Assembly (NCBI RefSeq): GCF_003865135.1
Contig: NZ_BHZC01000001.1
Span: 8,742,001 to 8,806,000 of the forward strand
DNA length: 64,000 nt
Direction: 5' to 3'
Source: Streptomyces chrestomyceticus JCM 4735
Lineage (GTDB): Bacteria > Actinomycetota > Actinomycetes > Streptomycetales > Streptomycetaceae
The position numbers and the translations under genes are program-made. Positions 8,611 to 17,207 of this stretch are shown here, in pieces. The notes under the pieces were generated by a model. That model was not told the origin of the DNA. It searched no databases and saw nothing but the letters and a program-made list of their open reading frames with translations. How positions within the stretch are numbered: position 1 is the stretch's first letter; each line of letters begins with the position of its first letter.

Positions 8611-8631
8611 CCCGGAACGTCACGTTCCGGG
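8611..8631. promoter_or_regulatory. Perfect 21-bp palindrome of unknown role
   Basis: CCCGGAACGT (8611-8620), a single C, and ACGTTCCGGG (8622-8631) are perfect inverted repeats. It lies in the 640-bp gene-poor stretch between the NlpC/P60 gene and the ClpP-linked gene. The rest of that stretch holds the riboswitch, the Crp-like site and a terminator; I see no gene in it. Confidence 0.5.
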
Positions 8632-8845
8632 CGACACGTACGTACGCCGCGCAAGCCGTGTGGCACCGCACGCGACCCAGCGGCTACGCCGTTCGGGCGA
8701 GCCCGATCGGGCGTCGTGTCGTCGAACGGGTGGGGCCCTTGCGGTGCTCCGGCACCTCCTGGCCGCCTCTGTCTCCTCTGTCCGGCGTGTGCCGCGCGGG
8801 TCGGGGTGGGCCTCTGGTGCGCCAGGGGCGAGAAGGGAAAGCGCC

Positions 8846-8871
8846 CGCGTCCCCGTCCGCACGGGGACGCG
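8846..8871 (-). terminator. 11-bp hairpin after the clpP operon
   Basis: CGCGTCCCCGT (8846-8856) and ACGGGGACGCG (8861-8871) pair perfectly around a 4-base loop, five bases past the stop of the leftward gene at 8877. A clear factor-independent-like terminator. Confidence 0.8.
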
Positions 8872-8876
8872 GCGCG

Positions 8877-9182
8877 TCAACTCTGCGGCGGCGGTACGGA
8901 GATCAGCCGCGCGCGGCGCTCACCGTCCAGTACGCGCAGGGCCTGCGCCAGCGTTGCCGCGTGCAGCTCGCTCTCGCCCCGGTCGTGCATGAGCGCCAGC
9001 GCGTCCCGTAGCGCGGTGGTCTTGCCGACCAGGGCCTGCGCGGCACGGAGGCCGCCGTACGTGTCCGTGCCGCGGGCGGGGTTGATGCGGCCCAGCAGGT
9101 CCAGGACCGCCAGGTAGCTGTCGATGACCTCGCCCTCGGCGCGCGTCAGCGCGGGCAGCGGCGGCAGTTCGGGCGGCCACAT
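8877..9182 (-). CDS. Hypothetical protein in the clpP operon
   Basis: 101 residues, predicted mainly helical (VIDSYLAVLDLLGRI, LRAAQALVGKTTALRDALALM, LAQALRVLDGE), no signal peptide or membrane segment. The ATG at 9182 is preceded by GGTGAG and starts seven bases after the clpP stop, so the two are co-transcribed. I do not recognise the family. Its fixed position after clpP suggests a role linked to that protease, as adaptor or target; this is inference only. Confidence 0.75.
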   Translation of the reverse strand: MWPPELPPLPALTRAEGEVIDSYLAVLDLLGRINPARGTDTYGGLRAAQALVGKTTALRDALALMHDRGESELHAATLAQALRVLDGERRARLISVPPPQS

Positions 9183-9189
9183 TCCGGGC

Positions 9190-9825
9190 TCACCTCGCGC
9201 CCGGTGTCGCGGGGTGCTGCTTGCGGCTGCGGGTGAGCCCGTCGATGAGGCCGTACTCCATGGCGGCCTCGGCGCTGAAGACCTTCTCGCGTTCGAGGTC
9301 TTCGGTGATCCGCTCGGGGGGCTGGCCGGTGTGCCGTACGAGCAGTTCCTCCAGCAGTGCCCGGGTGCGCAGCAGTTCGTCCGCCTGAATGCGGAGGTCG
9401 TCGGCCTGCCCCTGCACCGGCTCCTCGAACGAAGGCTGGTGGACGAGGACGCGGGCGCCCGGCAGCGCGAGGCGCTTGCCGGGCGCGCCGGCCGCCAGCA
9501 GCACCGCGGCGACGGAGGCGGCCTGCCCGAGGCAGACCGTCTCGATGTCGCAGCCGACGAACTGCATCGTGTCGTAGATCGCGGACATCGCGGTGAACGA
9601 GCCGCCGGGGGAGTTGATGTAGAGCGAGATGTCCCGGTCGGGGGCGTCGTAGTCCAGGTGCATGAGCTGGGCGATCACGTCGTTGGCCGCGGCGTCGTCG
9701 ACCGGGGTGCCCAGGAAGACGATCCGCTCGCCGAGCAGCTTGGAGTACGGGTCCAGGGTCCGGGCCCCGTAGGAGGTGCGTTCGGTGAACTCCGGGAGGA
9801 CGTATCGGGCCTGGGGGCCGTTCAT
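9190..9825 (-). CDS. clpP: ATP-dependent Clp protease proteolytic subunit
   Basis: 211-residue serine peptidase that forms the barrel used by ClpX/ClpC. It keeps [21 protein letters not shown], the nucleophile in GQAASVAA (Ser104) and the histidine in LVHQPS (His129). Where E. coli has the catalytic Asp (ERDRFLSA), this protein has EREKVFSA, placing Glu180 there. The ATG at 9825 has GAGGAG upstream. Streptomyces carry several ClpP paralogues, usually as pairs (P1P2, P3P4); this copy has no ClpP neighbour, so it is probably a stand-alone paralogue. A short TGTA-rich repeat lies upstream. Confidence 0.93.
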   Translation of the reverse strand: MNGPQARYVLPEFTERTSYGARTLDPYSKLLGERIVFLGTPVDDAAANDVIAQLMHLDYDAPDRDISLYINSPGGSFTAMSAIYDTMQFVGCDIETVCLGQAASVAAVLLAAGAPGKRLALPGARVLVHQPSFEEPVQGQADDLRIQADELLRTRALLEELLVRHTGQPPERITEDLEREKVFSAEAAMEYGLIDGLTRSRKQHPATPGAR

Positions 9826-9849
9826 GGGGAGCTCCTCTTCCCTGAGCGT

Positions 9850-9873
9850 CTGTAAAAAATGTACAGGATGTAC
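9850..9873 (-). promoter_or_regulatory. TGTA-repeat region upstream of clpP
   Basis: GTACA-GGA-TGTAC (9861-9873) is a 5-bp inverted repeat, and a TGTA is repeated at 9851. It lies 36-48 bp upstream of the clpP start in an A/T-rich patch (TGTAAAAAATG). It does not resemble the TCTGCC-N3-GGCAGA PopR box. The remaining 430 bp up to 10304 shows no gene. Confidence 0.3.
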
Positions 9874-10304
9874 GTGGGCTAGATGGGAGCACGTCCCGCC
9901 GGGCGAAAGCAATGCCTTCGGCGGGTGCGGCTCCGGACGCTCGCTGAGAGCGAAAAACCCATGGGGCGTCAGGTGGGGCTCGGGCCGCATGACGTGACGG
10001 CCCGTGAGGTCGTGTCTCCGGGGCCCGGCCGGAGCACGCCGCCGGTGCCGCGTTCCGGCCGAAGTCCCCGGGCGCTCCGGCACCGGCCCGGCGTCACGGC
10101 GTGCCGGTCCTCCTCCGCCGCCCCACGCGTCCGCCGCCGGAGCCCCGCCGGGCAGCACGAGGCGACACCTGGCCCACGGGCCCCTGGCCAAAGGGGTCCC
10201 TGCGGAATCCGCCCGTACGGAAAGCGCCGTTCCGCACCGGACCGCCCGGGTACCCGCCGGGCGGACCCGAGCTCCTCGGGCCGAATCGAGTCCAGGAGGA
10301 CGCG

Positions 10305-10610
10305 ATGGCTACCGCTTCATCCGCCGGCTATCCGGAATCCGGCCGCTCCCGGGCCGCCCGCGCCGAGCGGCACGCGAGCACGGAGACCAAGCCCGCGTTC
10401 AAGAGCACCGAGTTCTTCGTCTACGTCGCCGCCGTCGTGGCGGTCCTGGTCGCCTCCGCCGTCGTCGGCAGCGACGCTTCCCGTGTGGACCGCTTCCCCG
10501 CCGACCAGGCGTGGTTCTACATCACGTTGCTGACCGTCGGCTACATGATCAGTCGCGGCCTGGCCAAGTGCGGCAGCCGCGAATCCACCGACCACACCAC
10601 CGCCACCTGA
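10305..10610 (+). CDS. Small conserved membrane protein
   Basis: 101 residues. A polar N-terminal third is followed by [22 protein letters not shown] (TM1) and [20 protein letters not shown] (TM2), both ends of the hairpin carrying charged residues. The ATG at 10305 has an ideal AGGAGG site. The KSTEFF(V/W)YV segment followed by two helices recurs in small streptomycete membrane proteins of unknown function. It is monocistronic, with a strong terminator 18 bases after its stop. Confidence 0.8.
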   Translation: MATASSAGYPESGRSRAARAERHASTETKPAFKSTEFFVYVAAVVAVLVASAVVGSDASRVDRFPADQAWFYITLLTVGYMISRGLAKCGSRESTDHTTAT

Positions 10611-10627
10611 GTGTCCGAGCGCGTACC

Positions 10628-10655
10628 GATGGCCCGGCAGTGCTGCCGGGCCATC
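10628..10655 (+). terminator. 12-bp hairpin terminator
   Basis: GATGGCCCGGCA (10628-10639) and TGCCGGGCCATC (10644-10655) are perfect inverted repeats with a 4-base loop, just after the small membrane protein gene. Confidence 0.85.
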
Positions 10656-10759
10656 GGGTCACCGGGCCCGTCGGCCCTGTGGCGCGCCGGAGCCGTCCGC
10701 CGTATCCGGCCGGTCACGGCCCTGGCCGGGATGTCGTGGACGCGACCTAAGCTAGGAGC

Positions 10760-11077
10760 ATGGCTTATGAGATTCCGGTGACGCAGGCCCGGGCGGAGTT
10801 GGCGGACCTGATCAACCGCGTCGTCTACGGCGGCGAGCGGGTGGTCGTCACGCGCCACGGCAAGCCCCTGGTGGGGCTGGTGTCCGCCGCCGACCTGGAG
10901 CGCCTCGACGCGTGCCGGGAAGCGGAGGAGGCAGCGGCGGAGGAGCAGGTGATCAGCACGGTTTCCTCGGTGCGGCCGTTTCCGGCTCCGCCCGCCGAGT
11001 GGGGGCGCTTCGGCATCGCGGCGGAACACCGCGGTGCGGCGGGGGAGCACAGCGGCTCGGGGGCCGCGGAGCACTGA
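10760..11077 (+). CDS. Solo PHD/YefM-family antitoxin-like protein
   Basis: 105 residues. The first 55 form a typical PHD/YefM DNA-binding and dimer domain (IPVTQARAELADLINRV, GERVVVTRHGKPLVGLVSAADLE). The C-terminal half, which would normally bind a toxin, is Glu/Ala-rich and then low-complexity. No toxin-like gene (RelE, Doc, YoeB) is adjacent on either strand, so it is probably a free-standing regulator. The ATG at 10760 is preceded by GGAG. The PHD fold assignment is firm; the function is not. Confidence 0.85.
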   Translation: MAYEIPVTQARAELADLINRVVYGGERVVVTRHGKPLVGLVSAADLERLDACREAEEAAAEEQVISTVSSVRPFPAPPAEWGRFGIAAEHRGAAGEHSGSGAAEH

Positions 11078-11299
11078 CCGGGCGGCGCGGACGGCTGGAC
11101 GCGGGCTGTCCGCCGCTGCGGGCGATCGGGGCGGCGGTGCGGCTCCAGTGTTTGACATGAGCATGATAAATCCGAGGGGTGTGTGGACCGCCTCGTGCCG
11201 CCTGTGGGGTCCGGCCGGTGAAGTTCCGCCGCCGACCCGCCGCGTTAACGCCGGTGAAACGGCGCCGAACTAACCTGCGGCCGACGGGTCATTGATGGA

Positions 11300-11326
11300 G
11301 CGGAGCTGGTGAGCAGTTTGCTCCGC
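11300..11326. terminator. Hairpin followed by CTTTAATTA
   Basis: GCGGAGC (11300-11306) and GCTCCGC (11320-11326) pair around a 13-base loop and are followed by a short T/A run. It could end the antitoxin-gene transcript, or lie in the urease promoter region. No gene occurs between 11078 and 11420. Confidence 0.4.
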
Positions 11327-11341
11327 CTTTAATTACTGTGT

Positions 11342-11367
11342 GATACATCTGCTTTTGCGGGTGTATC
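11342..11367. promoter_or_regulatory. Inverted repeat upstream of ureA
   Basis: GATACA (11342-11347) and TGTATC (11362-11367) are inverted with a 14-base spacer, ending 53 bp before the ureA start. A possible operator or promoter element of the urease operon; the regulator is unknown. Confidence 0.35.
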
Positions 11368-11420
11368 GCCACCCGTGACCTGGGCGGATGCGCCCAGCTC
11401 GAAGACGGTGAGGTGAAGGT

Positions 11421-11723
11421 ATGCAACTGACCCCGCACGAGCAGGAACGCCTGATGATCCATGTGGCGGCCGACGTGGCCGAGAAGCGGCGCTCCCGCGG
11501 GGTACGGCTCAACCACCCGGAGGCCGTCGCGCTGCTGACCGTCCACATCCTCGAAGGCGCGCGGGATGGCCGTACGGTCGCCGAGCTGATGTCGACCGGG
11601 CGCAAGGTGCTCACCCGGGAAGAGGTCATGGAGGGCGTCCCGGAGATGATCCACGACGTACAGGTCGAGGCCACCTTCCCCGACGGGACCAAGCTGGTCA
11701 CCGTCCACGAGCCCATCAACTGA
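11421..11723 (+). CDS. ureA: Urease gamma subunit
   Basis: 100 residues, the normal size of the small structural subunit of urease, which hydrolyses urea to ammonia and carbamate in the cytoplasm. It matches the family across its length ([68 protein letters not shown]). First gene of ureABCFGD. An AAGGT site precedes the ATG. Separate ureA and ureB genes, rather than a fusion, mark the standard bacterial layout. Confidence 0.97.
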   Translation: MQLTPHEQERLMIHVAADVAEKRRSRGVRLNHPEAVALLTVHILEGARDGRTVAELMSTGRKVLTREEVMEGVPEMIHDVQVEATFPDGTKLVTVHEPIN

Positions 11724-11740
11724 GCGCGGGAGCAGCGACC

Positions 11741-12052
11741 ATGATTCCCGGCCAGATCCTGCACGCCGACGACCCGGTACGCCTGAACCCCGGGCTCCCC
11801 GTCACCCGGCTGACCGTCCTGAACGCCGCCGACCGCCCCGTCCAGGTCGGCTCCCACTACCACTTTGCCGAGGCCAACCCGGGCCTCGACTTCGACCGTG
11901 CGGCCGCGCACGGCAAGCGGCTGAACGTCCCCGCCGGCTCCGCCGTGCGCTTCGAGCCCGGTATCCCCACCGAGATCGAACTCGTCCCCGTCGGGGGCAA
12001 GCGGATCGTCGCGGGCCTGCGCGGCGAGACCGGAGGCTCGCTCGATGGCTGA
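11741..12052 (+). CDS. ureB: Urease beta subunit
   Basis: 103-residue structural subunit. Typical segments are [44 protein letters not shown] and V.VGG.R.V.G. The ATG is 17 bases after the ureA stop. Its last eight bases overlap the ureC start (12045-12052), so translation is coupled and subunit stoichiometry can be balanced. Confidence 0.97.
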   Translation: MIPGQILHADDPVRLNPGLPVTRLTVLNAADRPVQVGSHYHFAEANPGLDFDRAAAHGKRLNVPAGSAVRFEPGIPTEIELVPVGGKRIVAGLRGETGGSLDG

Positions 12053-13766
12053 CCTGACCCGCCCCGCCTACACCGATCTGTACGGCCCGACCGTGGGCGA
12101 CCGGGTGCGGCTGGCCGACACCGACCTGCTCGTCGAGATCACCGAGGACCGGGCGGGCGGCCCCGGCCGGGCCGGTGACGAGGCGGTCTTCGGCGGCGGC
12201 AAGGTGATCCGCGAGTCCATGGGCCAGTCCCGCGCCACCCGCGCCGAGGGCGCGCCCGACACCGTGATCACCGGCGCGGTCGTGCTGGACCACTGGGGTG
12301 TGGTCAAGGCGGACGTCGGCATCCGGGACGGCCGGATCACCGCGCTGGGCAAGGCCGGCAACCCGGACACCATGGACGGCGTCCACCCCGATCTGGTGAT
12401 CGGCCCGGAGACCGAGGTCATCGCGGGCAACGGCAAGATCCTCACCGCCGGTGCCGTCGACACCCATGTGCACTTCATCTGCCCCCAGCAGGTGGACGAG
12501 GCGCTCGCGTCCGGCGTGACCACCCTGGTCGGCGGCGGCACCGGCCCGGCCGAGGGCAGCAAGGCCACCACCATCACCCCCGGCGCCTGGCACGTGGCCC
12601 GGATGTTCGAGTCGATGGACGGACTGCCCGTCAACGTGGGGCTGCTGGGCAAGGGCAACACCATGTCCGCCGCCTCGATGCGGGACCAACTGCGGGCCGG
12701 CGTCCTCGGGTTCAAGATCCACGAGGACTGGGGCGCCACCCCCGCCGTGCTCGACGCCTGTCTGCGGGTCTGCGAGGAGAGCGGCGCGCAACTGGCCATC
12801 CACACCGACACCCTGAACGAGGCCGGATTCCTCCAGGACACCCTGGCCGCCATCGGGGGCCGCGGCATCCACGCGTACCACGTCGAGGGCGCCGGCGGCG
12901 GGCACGCGCCCGACATGATCGCCATGGTCTCCGAGCCGAACGTGCTGCCCGCCTCCACCAACCCGACCCGGCCGCACACCGTCAACACCGTCGAGGAGCA
13001 CCTCGACATGCTGATGGTCTGCCACCACCTCAACCCGGCCGTCCCGGAGGACCTGGCGTTCGCCGAGTCCCGTATCCGGCCCTCCACCATTGCGGCCGAG
13101 GACATCCTGCACGACCTCGGCGCCATCTCGATCATGTCGTCCGACGCCCAGGCGATGGGCCGCATCGGCGAGGTCGTGCTGCGGACCTGGCAGACCGCGC
13201 ACGTGATGAAGAAGCGGCGCGGCACCCTGCCCGGCGACCTGCACGCGGACAACGCCCGTGCCCGCCGTTACGTCGCGAAGTACACCATCAATCCGGCCGT
13301 CGCCCAGGGCATCGACCACGAGGTCGGCTCGGTCGAGGAGGGCAAGCTGGCCGACCTGGTGCTCTGGGACCCGGCGTTCTTCGGCGTCAAGCCGCAGCTC
13401 GTCCTCAAGGGCGGTCAGATCGCGTACGCGCAGATGGGCGACGCCAACGCCTCCATCCCCACCCCGCAGCCGGTGCTGCCCCGCCCGATGTTCGGGGCCA
13501 TCGGCCGGGCGCCGGGCAGCAACTCCGTCAACTTCGTGTCCGAGCAGGCCGTCGCGGACGGACTGCCGGAACGGCTCGGACTGGCCAAGTCCTTCCACGC
13601 CATCCGCAGCACCCGCGGCGTGACCAAGGCGGACATGCGCAACAACGACGCGCTGCCCCGCGTCCACGTCGATCCCGACACCTTCACGGTCGCCATCGAC
13701 GGCGACGTGGTCGAGCCCGCTCCGGCCGCCGAACTGCCCATGGCCCAGCGTTACTTCCTCTTCTGA
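12045..13766 (+). CDS. ureC: Urease alpha (catalytic) subunit
   Basis: 573-residue catalytic subunit that holds the two nickel ions. All active-site elements are visible: VDTHVHF (two His ligands), FKIHEDWG with the lysine that becomes carbamylated, AIHTDTLNE, the [13 protein letters not shown] strand, the mobile-flap Cys-His in MVCHHL, and the Asp ligand in SSDAQAMGR. Length and ends ([18 protein letters not shown] to AQRYFLF) are complete. It should be functional given the accessory genes downstream. Confidence 0.98.
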   Translation: MADLTRPAYTDLYGPTVGDRVRLADTDLLVEITEDRAGGPGRAGDEAVFGGGKVIRESMGQSRATRAEGAPDTVITGAVVLDHWGVVKADVGIRDGRITALGKAGNPDTMDGVHPDLVIGPETEVIAGNGKILTAGAVDTHVHFICPQQVDEALASGVTTLVGGGTGPAEGSKATTITPGAWHVARMFESMDGLPVNVGLLGKGNTMSAASMRDQLRAGVLGFKIHEDWGATPAVLDACLRVCEESGAQLAIHTDTLNEAGFLQDTLAAIGGRGIHAYHVEGAGGGHAPDMIAMVSEPNVLPASTNPTRPHTVNTVEEHLDMLMVCHHLNPAVPEDLAFAESRIRPSTIAAEDILHDLGAISIMSSDAQAMGRIGEVVLRTWQTAHVMKKRRGTLPGDLHADNARARRYVAKYTINPAVAQGIDHEVGSVEEGKLADLVLWDPAFFGVKPQLVLKGGQIAYAQMGDANASIPTPQPVLPRPMFGAIGRAPGSNSVNFVSEQAVADGLPERLGLAKSFHAIRSTRGVTKADMRNNDALPRVHVDPDTFTVAIDGDVVEPAPAAELPMAQRYFLF

Positions 13767-13809
13767 ACGGGCCGGGCATGAACGAGCGGCCGGAGCAGGA
13801 GGTACGGCG

Positions 13810-14484
13810 ATGAGCAGGGCAGCGCTGCTGGTCCTGGCGGACGGCCGGTTCCCGGCGGGCGGGCACGCGCACTCCGGCGGTGCCGAGGCGGCCGTCGAGG
13901 CGGGACGCATCCGGGACGCGGCGAGTCTGGAGGAGTTCTGCCGGGGGCGGCTGCACACCGCGGGACTGGTCGCGGCCGCGCTGGCAGCCGCGGCGGCGGC
14001 CGGGTGCGACCCGCTCGCGCTGGACGAGGCGGCCGACGCCCGCACGCCCGTACCGGCGTTGCGGCACACGGCGCGCCGGCTCGGGCGGCAGATGATGCGA
14101 GCGGCCCGGGCCACCTGGCCCTCGGCCGAGCTGGACGCGCTGGCCGCCGCCCGGCCGCGCGGCGCGCATCAGCCCGTGGTACTGGGGCTGGCGGCCCGGT
14201 CGGCCGGGCTGGACCCGCTGGACGCGGCCGGTGCCGCCGCCTACGAGAACGTCAGCGGCCCGGCCACCGCCGCCGTACGCCTGCTGAGCCTGGACCCGTT
14301 CGACGCGACCGCGGTCCTGGCCCGGCTGGCGGCACCGCTCGACCGGGTCGCCGAGCAGGCCGTCGAAGCGGCACGCCGGGTGCCCCTGGAAGGCATCGGC
14401 GCGCTGCCGGCGGCGTCCGCGCCGCTGCTCGACATCACCGCCGAGCAGCACGCGGCCTGGCCGGTACGGCTCTTCGCCTCGTAG
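13810..14484 (+). CDS. ureF: Urease accessory protein UreF
   Basis: 224-residue helical chaperone that joins UreD and UreG on apo-urease and gates GTP hydrolysis during nickel insertion. Seen: ALLVLADGRFPAGGHAHSGG near the N-terminus, the usual UreF opening, and the SLDPFDATAVLARL segment towards the C-terminus. The ATG at 13810 has AGGAGG upstream. It is more divergent than UreG, as is normal for UreF; the neighbours make the call secure. Confidence 0.93.
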   Translation: MSRAALLVLADGRFPAGGHAHSGGAEAAVEAGRIRDAASLEEFCRGRLHTAGLVAAALAAAAAAGCDPLALDEAADARTPVPALRHTARRLGRQMMRAARATWPSAELDALAAARPRGAHQPVVLGLAARSAGLDPLDAAGAAAYENVSGPATAAVRLLSLDPFDATAVLARLAAPLDRVAEQAVEAARRVPLEGIGALPAASAPLLDITAEQHAAWPVRLFAS

Positions 14485-14559
14485 CCCTGCTCCGTCCCTG
14501 ACACCGTCCGCCCCCGCAACCCCACCGCTACCCGTACCGAAACGATTCACGGAGCCGAC

Positions 14560-15261
14560 ATGCATCTCGACCACGACCTCGACGAACGCTTCCCGCACCG
14601 GCACAGCTACAGCGCCGCGTCCCCCGTGCGTTCCGACGGCACCCGGCGTGCGCTGCGGATCGGGCTGGGCGGTCCGGTGGGCACCGGCAAGACGGCCACC
14701 GTCGCCGCGCTGTGCCGCGCACTGCGCGACGAGCTGTCCCTGGCGGTGGTGACCAACGACATCTACACCCGGGAGGACGCCGAGTTCCTGCTGCGCGAGG
14801 CGGTGCTGCCGGCCGAGCGCATCACGGCCGTGGAGACCGGCGCCTGCCCGCACACCGCCATCCGCGACGACATCTCCGCCAACCTCGAAGCCGTCGAGGA
14901 CCTGGAGGACGCGGTCGGACCGCTGGACCTGATCCTGGTGGAGTCCGGCGGCGACAACCTCACCGCCACCTTCTCCAAGGGCCTGGTGGACGCGCAGATC
15001 TTCGTTATCGACGTGGCGGGCGGCGACGACATCCCGCGCAAGGGCGGCCCGGGCGTCACCACCGCCGACCTCCTCGTGATCAACAAGACCGACCTCGCCC
15101 CGTACGTCGGCGTCGACCTGGAGGGCATGGCCCGCGACGCCAAGGCCCAGCGCGGCGACCTGCCCGTCACCTTCACCTCGCTCAAGGGCGAGAACGGCGT
15201 CCAGCCGGTGACGGACTGGGTCCGCGCACGCCTCGCCGACTGGACCGCGGGCCCCGCATGA
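14560..15261 (+). CDS. ureG: Urease accessory GTPase UreG
   Basis: 233-residue SIMIBI GTPase that delivers nickel to urease. Walker A is [12 protein letters not shown], the metal site is [13 protein letters not shown] (CPH motif), Walker B region is [13 protein letters not shown] and the base-recognition motif is [10 protein letters not shown]. An N-terminal HxH patch ([16 protein letters not shown]) adds extra histidines that may bind nickel, useful because no ureE is present. Its stop overlaps the ureD start by four bases (ATGA). Confidence 0.97.
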   Translation: MHLDHDLDERFPHRHSYSAASPVRSDGTRRALRIGLGGPVGTGKTATVAALCRALRDELSLAVVTNDIYTREDAEFLLREAVLPAERITAVETGACPHTAIRDDISANLEAVEDLEDAVGPLDLILVESGGDNLTATFSKGLVDAQIFVIDVAGGDDIPRKGGPGVTTADLLVINKTDLAPYVGVDLEGMARDAKAQRGDLPVTFTSLKGENGVQPVTDWVRARLADWTAGPA

Positions 15262-16085
15262 CCCTCGCGCCTCCCGAGCGGACCCGGCCCCGGGACCCCG
15301 GGCCGGTACGCGTGCCCGACCCCGCTCCGGTGGCGCACGGGCTGCGCGCCACGGCCCGCATCACCGCGCGGGCCGGCACCGACGGCACGACCTGCCTGCC
15401 CGTACTGGACAGCGAGGGGCCGCTCGCGCTGCGCCGCGTCCGTGCGTACGGGAAGCAGGCCCGGGTGTGCGTCGTCGGCGCCATGAGCGCCCCGCTCGGC
15501 GGCGACCGGCTGCGCGTCGAGGTGACCGCCGAGGACGGCGCCGACCTGTGCGTCACGGCGGCCGCGGCGACCGTCGCGCTGCCGGGCCGTACCGGCGGAC
15601 ACGCCACGTACGACGTGGAGCTGACCGTCGGCGAAGGGGCCCGGCTGGAGTGGCTGCCGGAACCGCTCATCTCCGCCGAGGGCAGCGACCTGCGGATGAC
15701 GACGACCGTGCACCTCGCGCCGACCGCGCGGCTCGTGCTGCGGGAGGAGCAGGTGCTGGGGCGCAGCGGGGAACGGACCGGACGGCTGAGCAGCCGCCTC
15801 ACGGTCCGCCGGGCCGGACGTACGCTGCTCGACCAGGAGACGGCGTACGGGCCCGGCGCCCCGGGCTGGGACACCGCCGCGGTCCTCGCCGGCAACCGGG
15901 CCACGGGCCAGTTGCTGGTCGTGGACCCGGCGTACGACGACCGGCCGGCCGAGGTGCTGCTGCTCGGCACGGGACCCGGGGAAGGGCAGGGCATCCGCAG
16001 CCCGCTGGCCGGGCCTGCCGTGCTGACGACCGCTGTCGCACCGGACGGGCTGCGGGTGCGGCGCCTCCTGGAGGCTGCGGGGTAG
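15258..16085 (+). CDS. ureD: Urease accessory protein UreD
   Basis: 275-residue scaffold protein that binds apo-urease and recruits UreF and UreG. Family features include [14 protein letters not shown], the strand [17 protein letters not shown], and [16 protein letters not shown]. The ATG at 15258 overlaps the ureG stop, so I trim the longer in-frame extension upstream. It ends the operon 52 bp before a convergent protease gene. Confidence 0.93.
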   Translation: MTLAPPERTRPRDPGPVRVPDPAPVAHGLRATARITARAGTDGTTCLPVLDSEGPLALRRVRAYGKQARVCVVGAMSAPLGGDRLRVEVTAEDGADLCVTAAAATVALPGRTGGHATYDVELTVGEGARLEWLPEPLISAEGSDLRMTTTVHLAPTARLVLREEQVLGRSGERTGRLSSRLTVRRAGRTLLDQETAYGPGAPGWDTAAVLAGNRATGQLLVVDPAYDDRPAEVLLLGTGPGEGQGIRSPLAGPAVLTTAVAPDGLRVRRLLEAAG

Positions 16086-16136
16086 CCCTCCCAACGGCTT
16101 CGGAGTGAGGCGCCCTGCGGGCCGCCCCTCGTCGCC

Positions 16137-17021
16137 TCAGGCGCGCTCGGCCCGTTCGTGGACCTGCCGCGCGGTGGCGCCGAGCACGGGACCGTACATC
16201 GCGGTGCTGTGGTCCAGCGCGTCGCCGTGGCTGTTGACCGAGACGAGCGTGCCCAGGCCAGTGCGCGGGTCGAAGTCGGCGAGCCAGGGGCCGCCGCTCG
16301 CACCGCCGCTCATGTCGCAGGGAACGCTCAGTTCCTGGCGCGGCGCGGCCTTCGACGGGCCCGCGCAGTACAGCAGTTCCTCGCCGCGCTGCGGACGGGT
16401 GGCCGGGTAGCCGAACGCGGTGATCCGGCCGCCCGCCGGACGGCCGAAGGCCACCGGCTGGCCGCCGACCGTGGCGGTGAGCGTACGGCCGCCCACCGGG
16501 TCCACGGTGAATGCGGCGATGTCGTTCTCCCCGTCCTGCGCCCACGAGCGCGGCGTGACGGAAGCGCGCACCGGAAAGACGCCGTACGGGCGCGCGCCCT
16601 TGTCGTACCCCGGGACGAACACCAGGTCGGAGTAGGTGTTGTCGGGGGAGGCGGGCAGCCGCGCGCAGTGCCCGGCGGCCATGACCACCGAGCGGTTGCC
16701 GCTCTTGACCGCGGTGGCGGTGCAGTACGTGTCCTCGCCCTTCTGGTTGACGAAGAAGAGCCGGCCGACGGTCTTCACCGGCGCGCCGGTCCACTTCTTG
16801 GTCAGCGGGCCGGTCGGCCCGAGATCGACGGCGCTGCCGACCTCCTTCATACGGGCCGGGGTCCAGTGAGCCAGGGCCGCTCGGCGCTCCTGCGGGGTGT
16901 AGGTGACCGTGTCGGTGACGTCGGGTGCGGCGGCCGTCGCGGGGAGCGCCGTACCGAGGGCCGGCACGACGACCAGGGCCAGGGCGGCGAGCGTACGGGG
17001 GAGGGCCGGAGCGACGCGCAT
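16137..17021 (-). CDS. Secreted trypsin-like serine protease
   Basis: 294 residues with a signal peptide (RTLAALALVVVPALGTALPATAAA). The catalytic triad of the S1/V8-like fold is visible: His in VVMAAGHCA, Asp in ENDIAAFTV and Ser in MSGGASGGPW. One cysteine pair probably brackets the histidine loop (YCTATAV to HC). The ATG at 17021 follows AGGAGAC; upstream in-frame codons lack a ribosome site. It resembles glutamyl-endopeptidase-like proteins of Streptomyces. Convergent with ureD; the specificity cannot be read. Confidence 0.88.
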   Translation of the reverse strand: MRVAPALPRTLAALALVVVPALGTALPATAAAPDVTDTVTYTPQERRAALAHWTPARMKEVGSAVDLGPTGPLTKKWTGAPVKTVGRLFFVNQKGEDTYCTATAVKSGNRSVVMAAGHCARLPASPDNTYSDLVFVPGYDKGARPYGVFPVRASVTPRSWAQDGENDIAAFTVDPVGGRTLTATVGGQPVAFGRPAGGRITAFGYPATRPQRGEELLYCAGPSKAAPRQELSVPCDMSGGASGGPWLADFDPRTGLGTLVSVNSHGDALDHSTAMYGPVLGATARQVHERAERA

Positions 17022-17207
17022 CGGACGGTGTCTCCTCAGGTGGGGGCGGGGACGGACGCCTTCTGGGCGCGAAGCGGCACTGCTCCTGGGGGAGAGAGCA
17101 GCGCCGCACCCAAGAAGACGGCCGATGCGCGGCATCGGTGCCGTCGGGGAGACAGGAATCTGCGAAAAGCAGGAAAAGCCCGTCCGGCCGACGGCTCCGA
17201 CAGCCGG

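Noticed and set aside
8611..8631. Reading the GGAACGTCACGTTCC palindrome as a LexA (SOS) box
   Set aside because: Actinobacterial LexA boxes have GAAC-N4-GTTC; here the spacing is five and no damage-response gene is adjacent.
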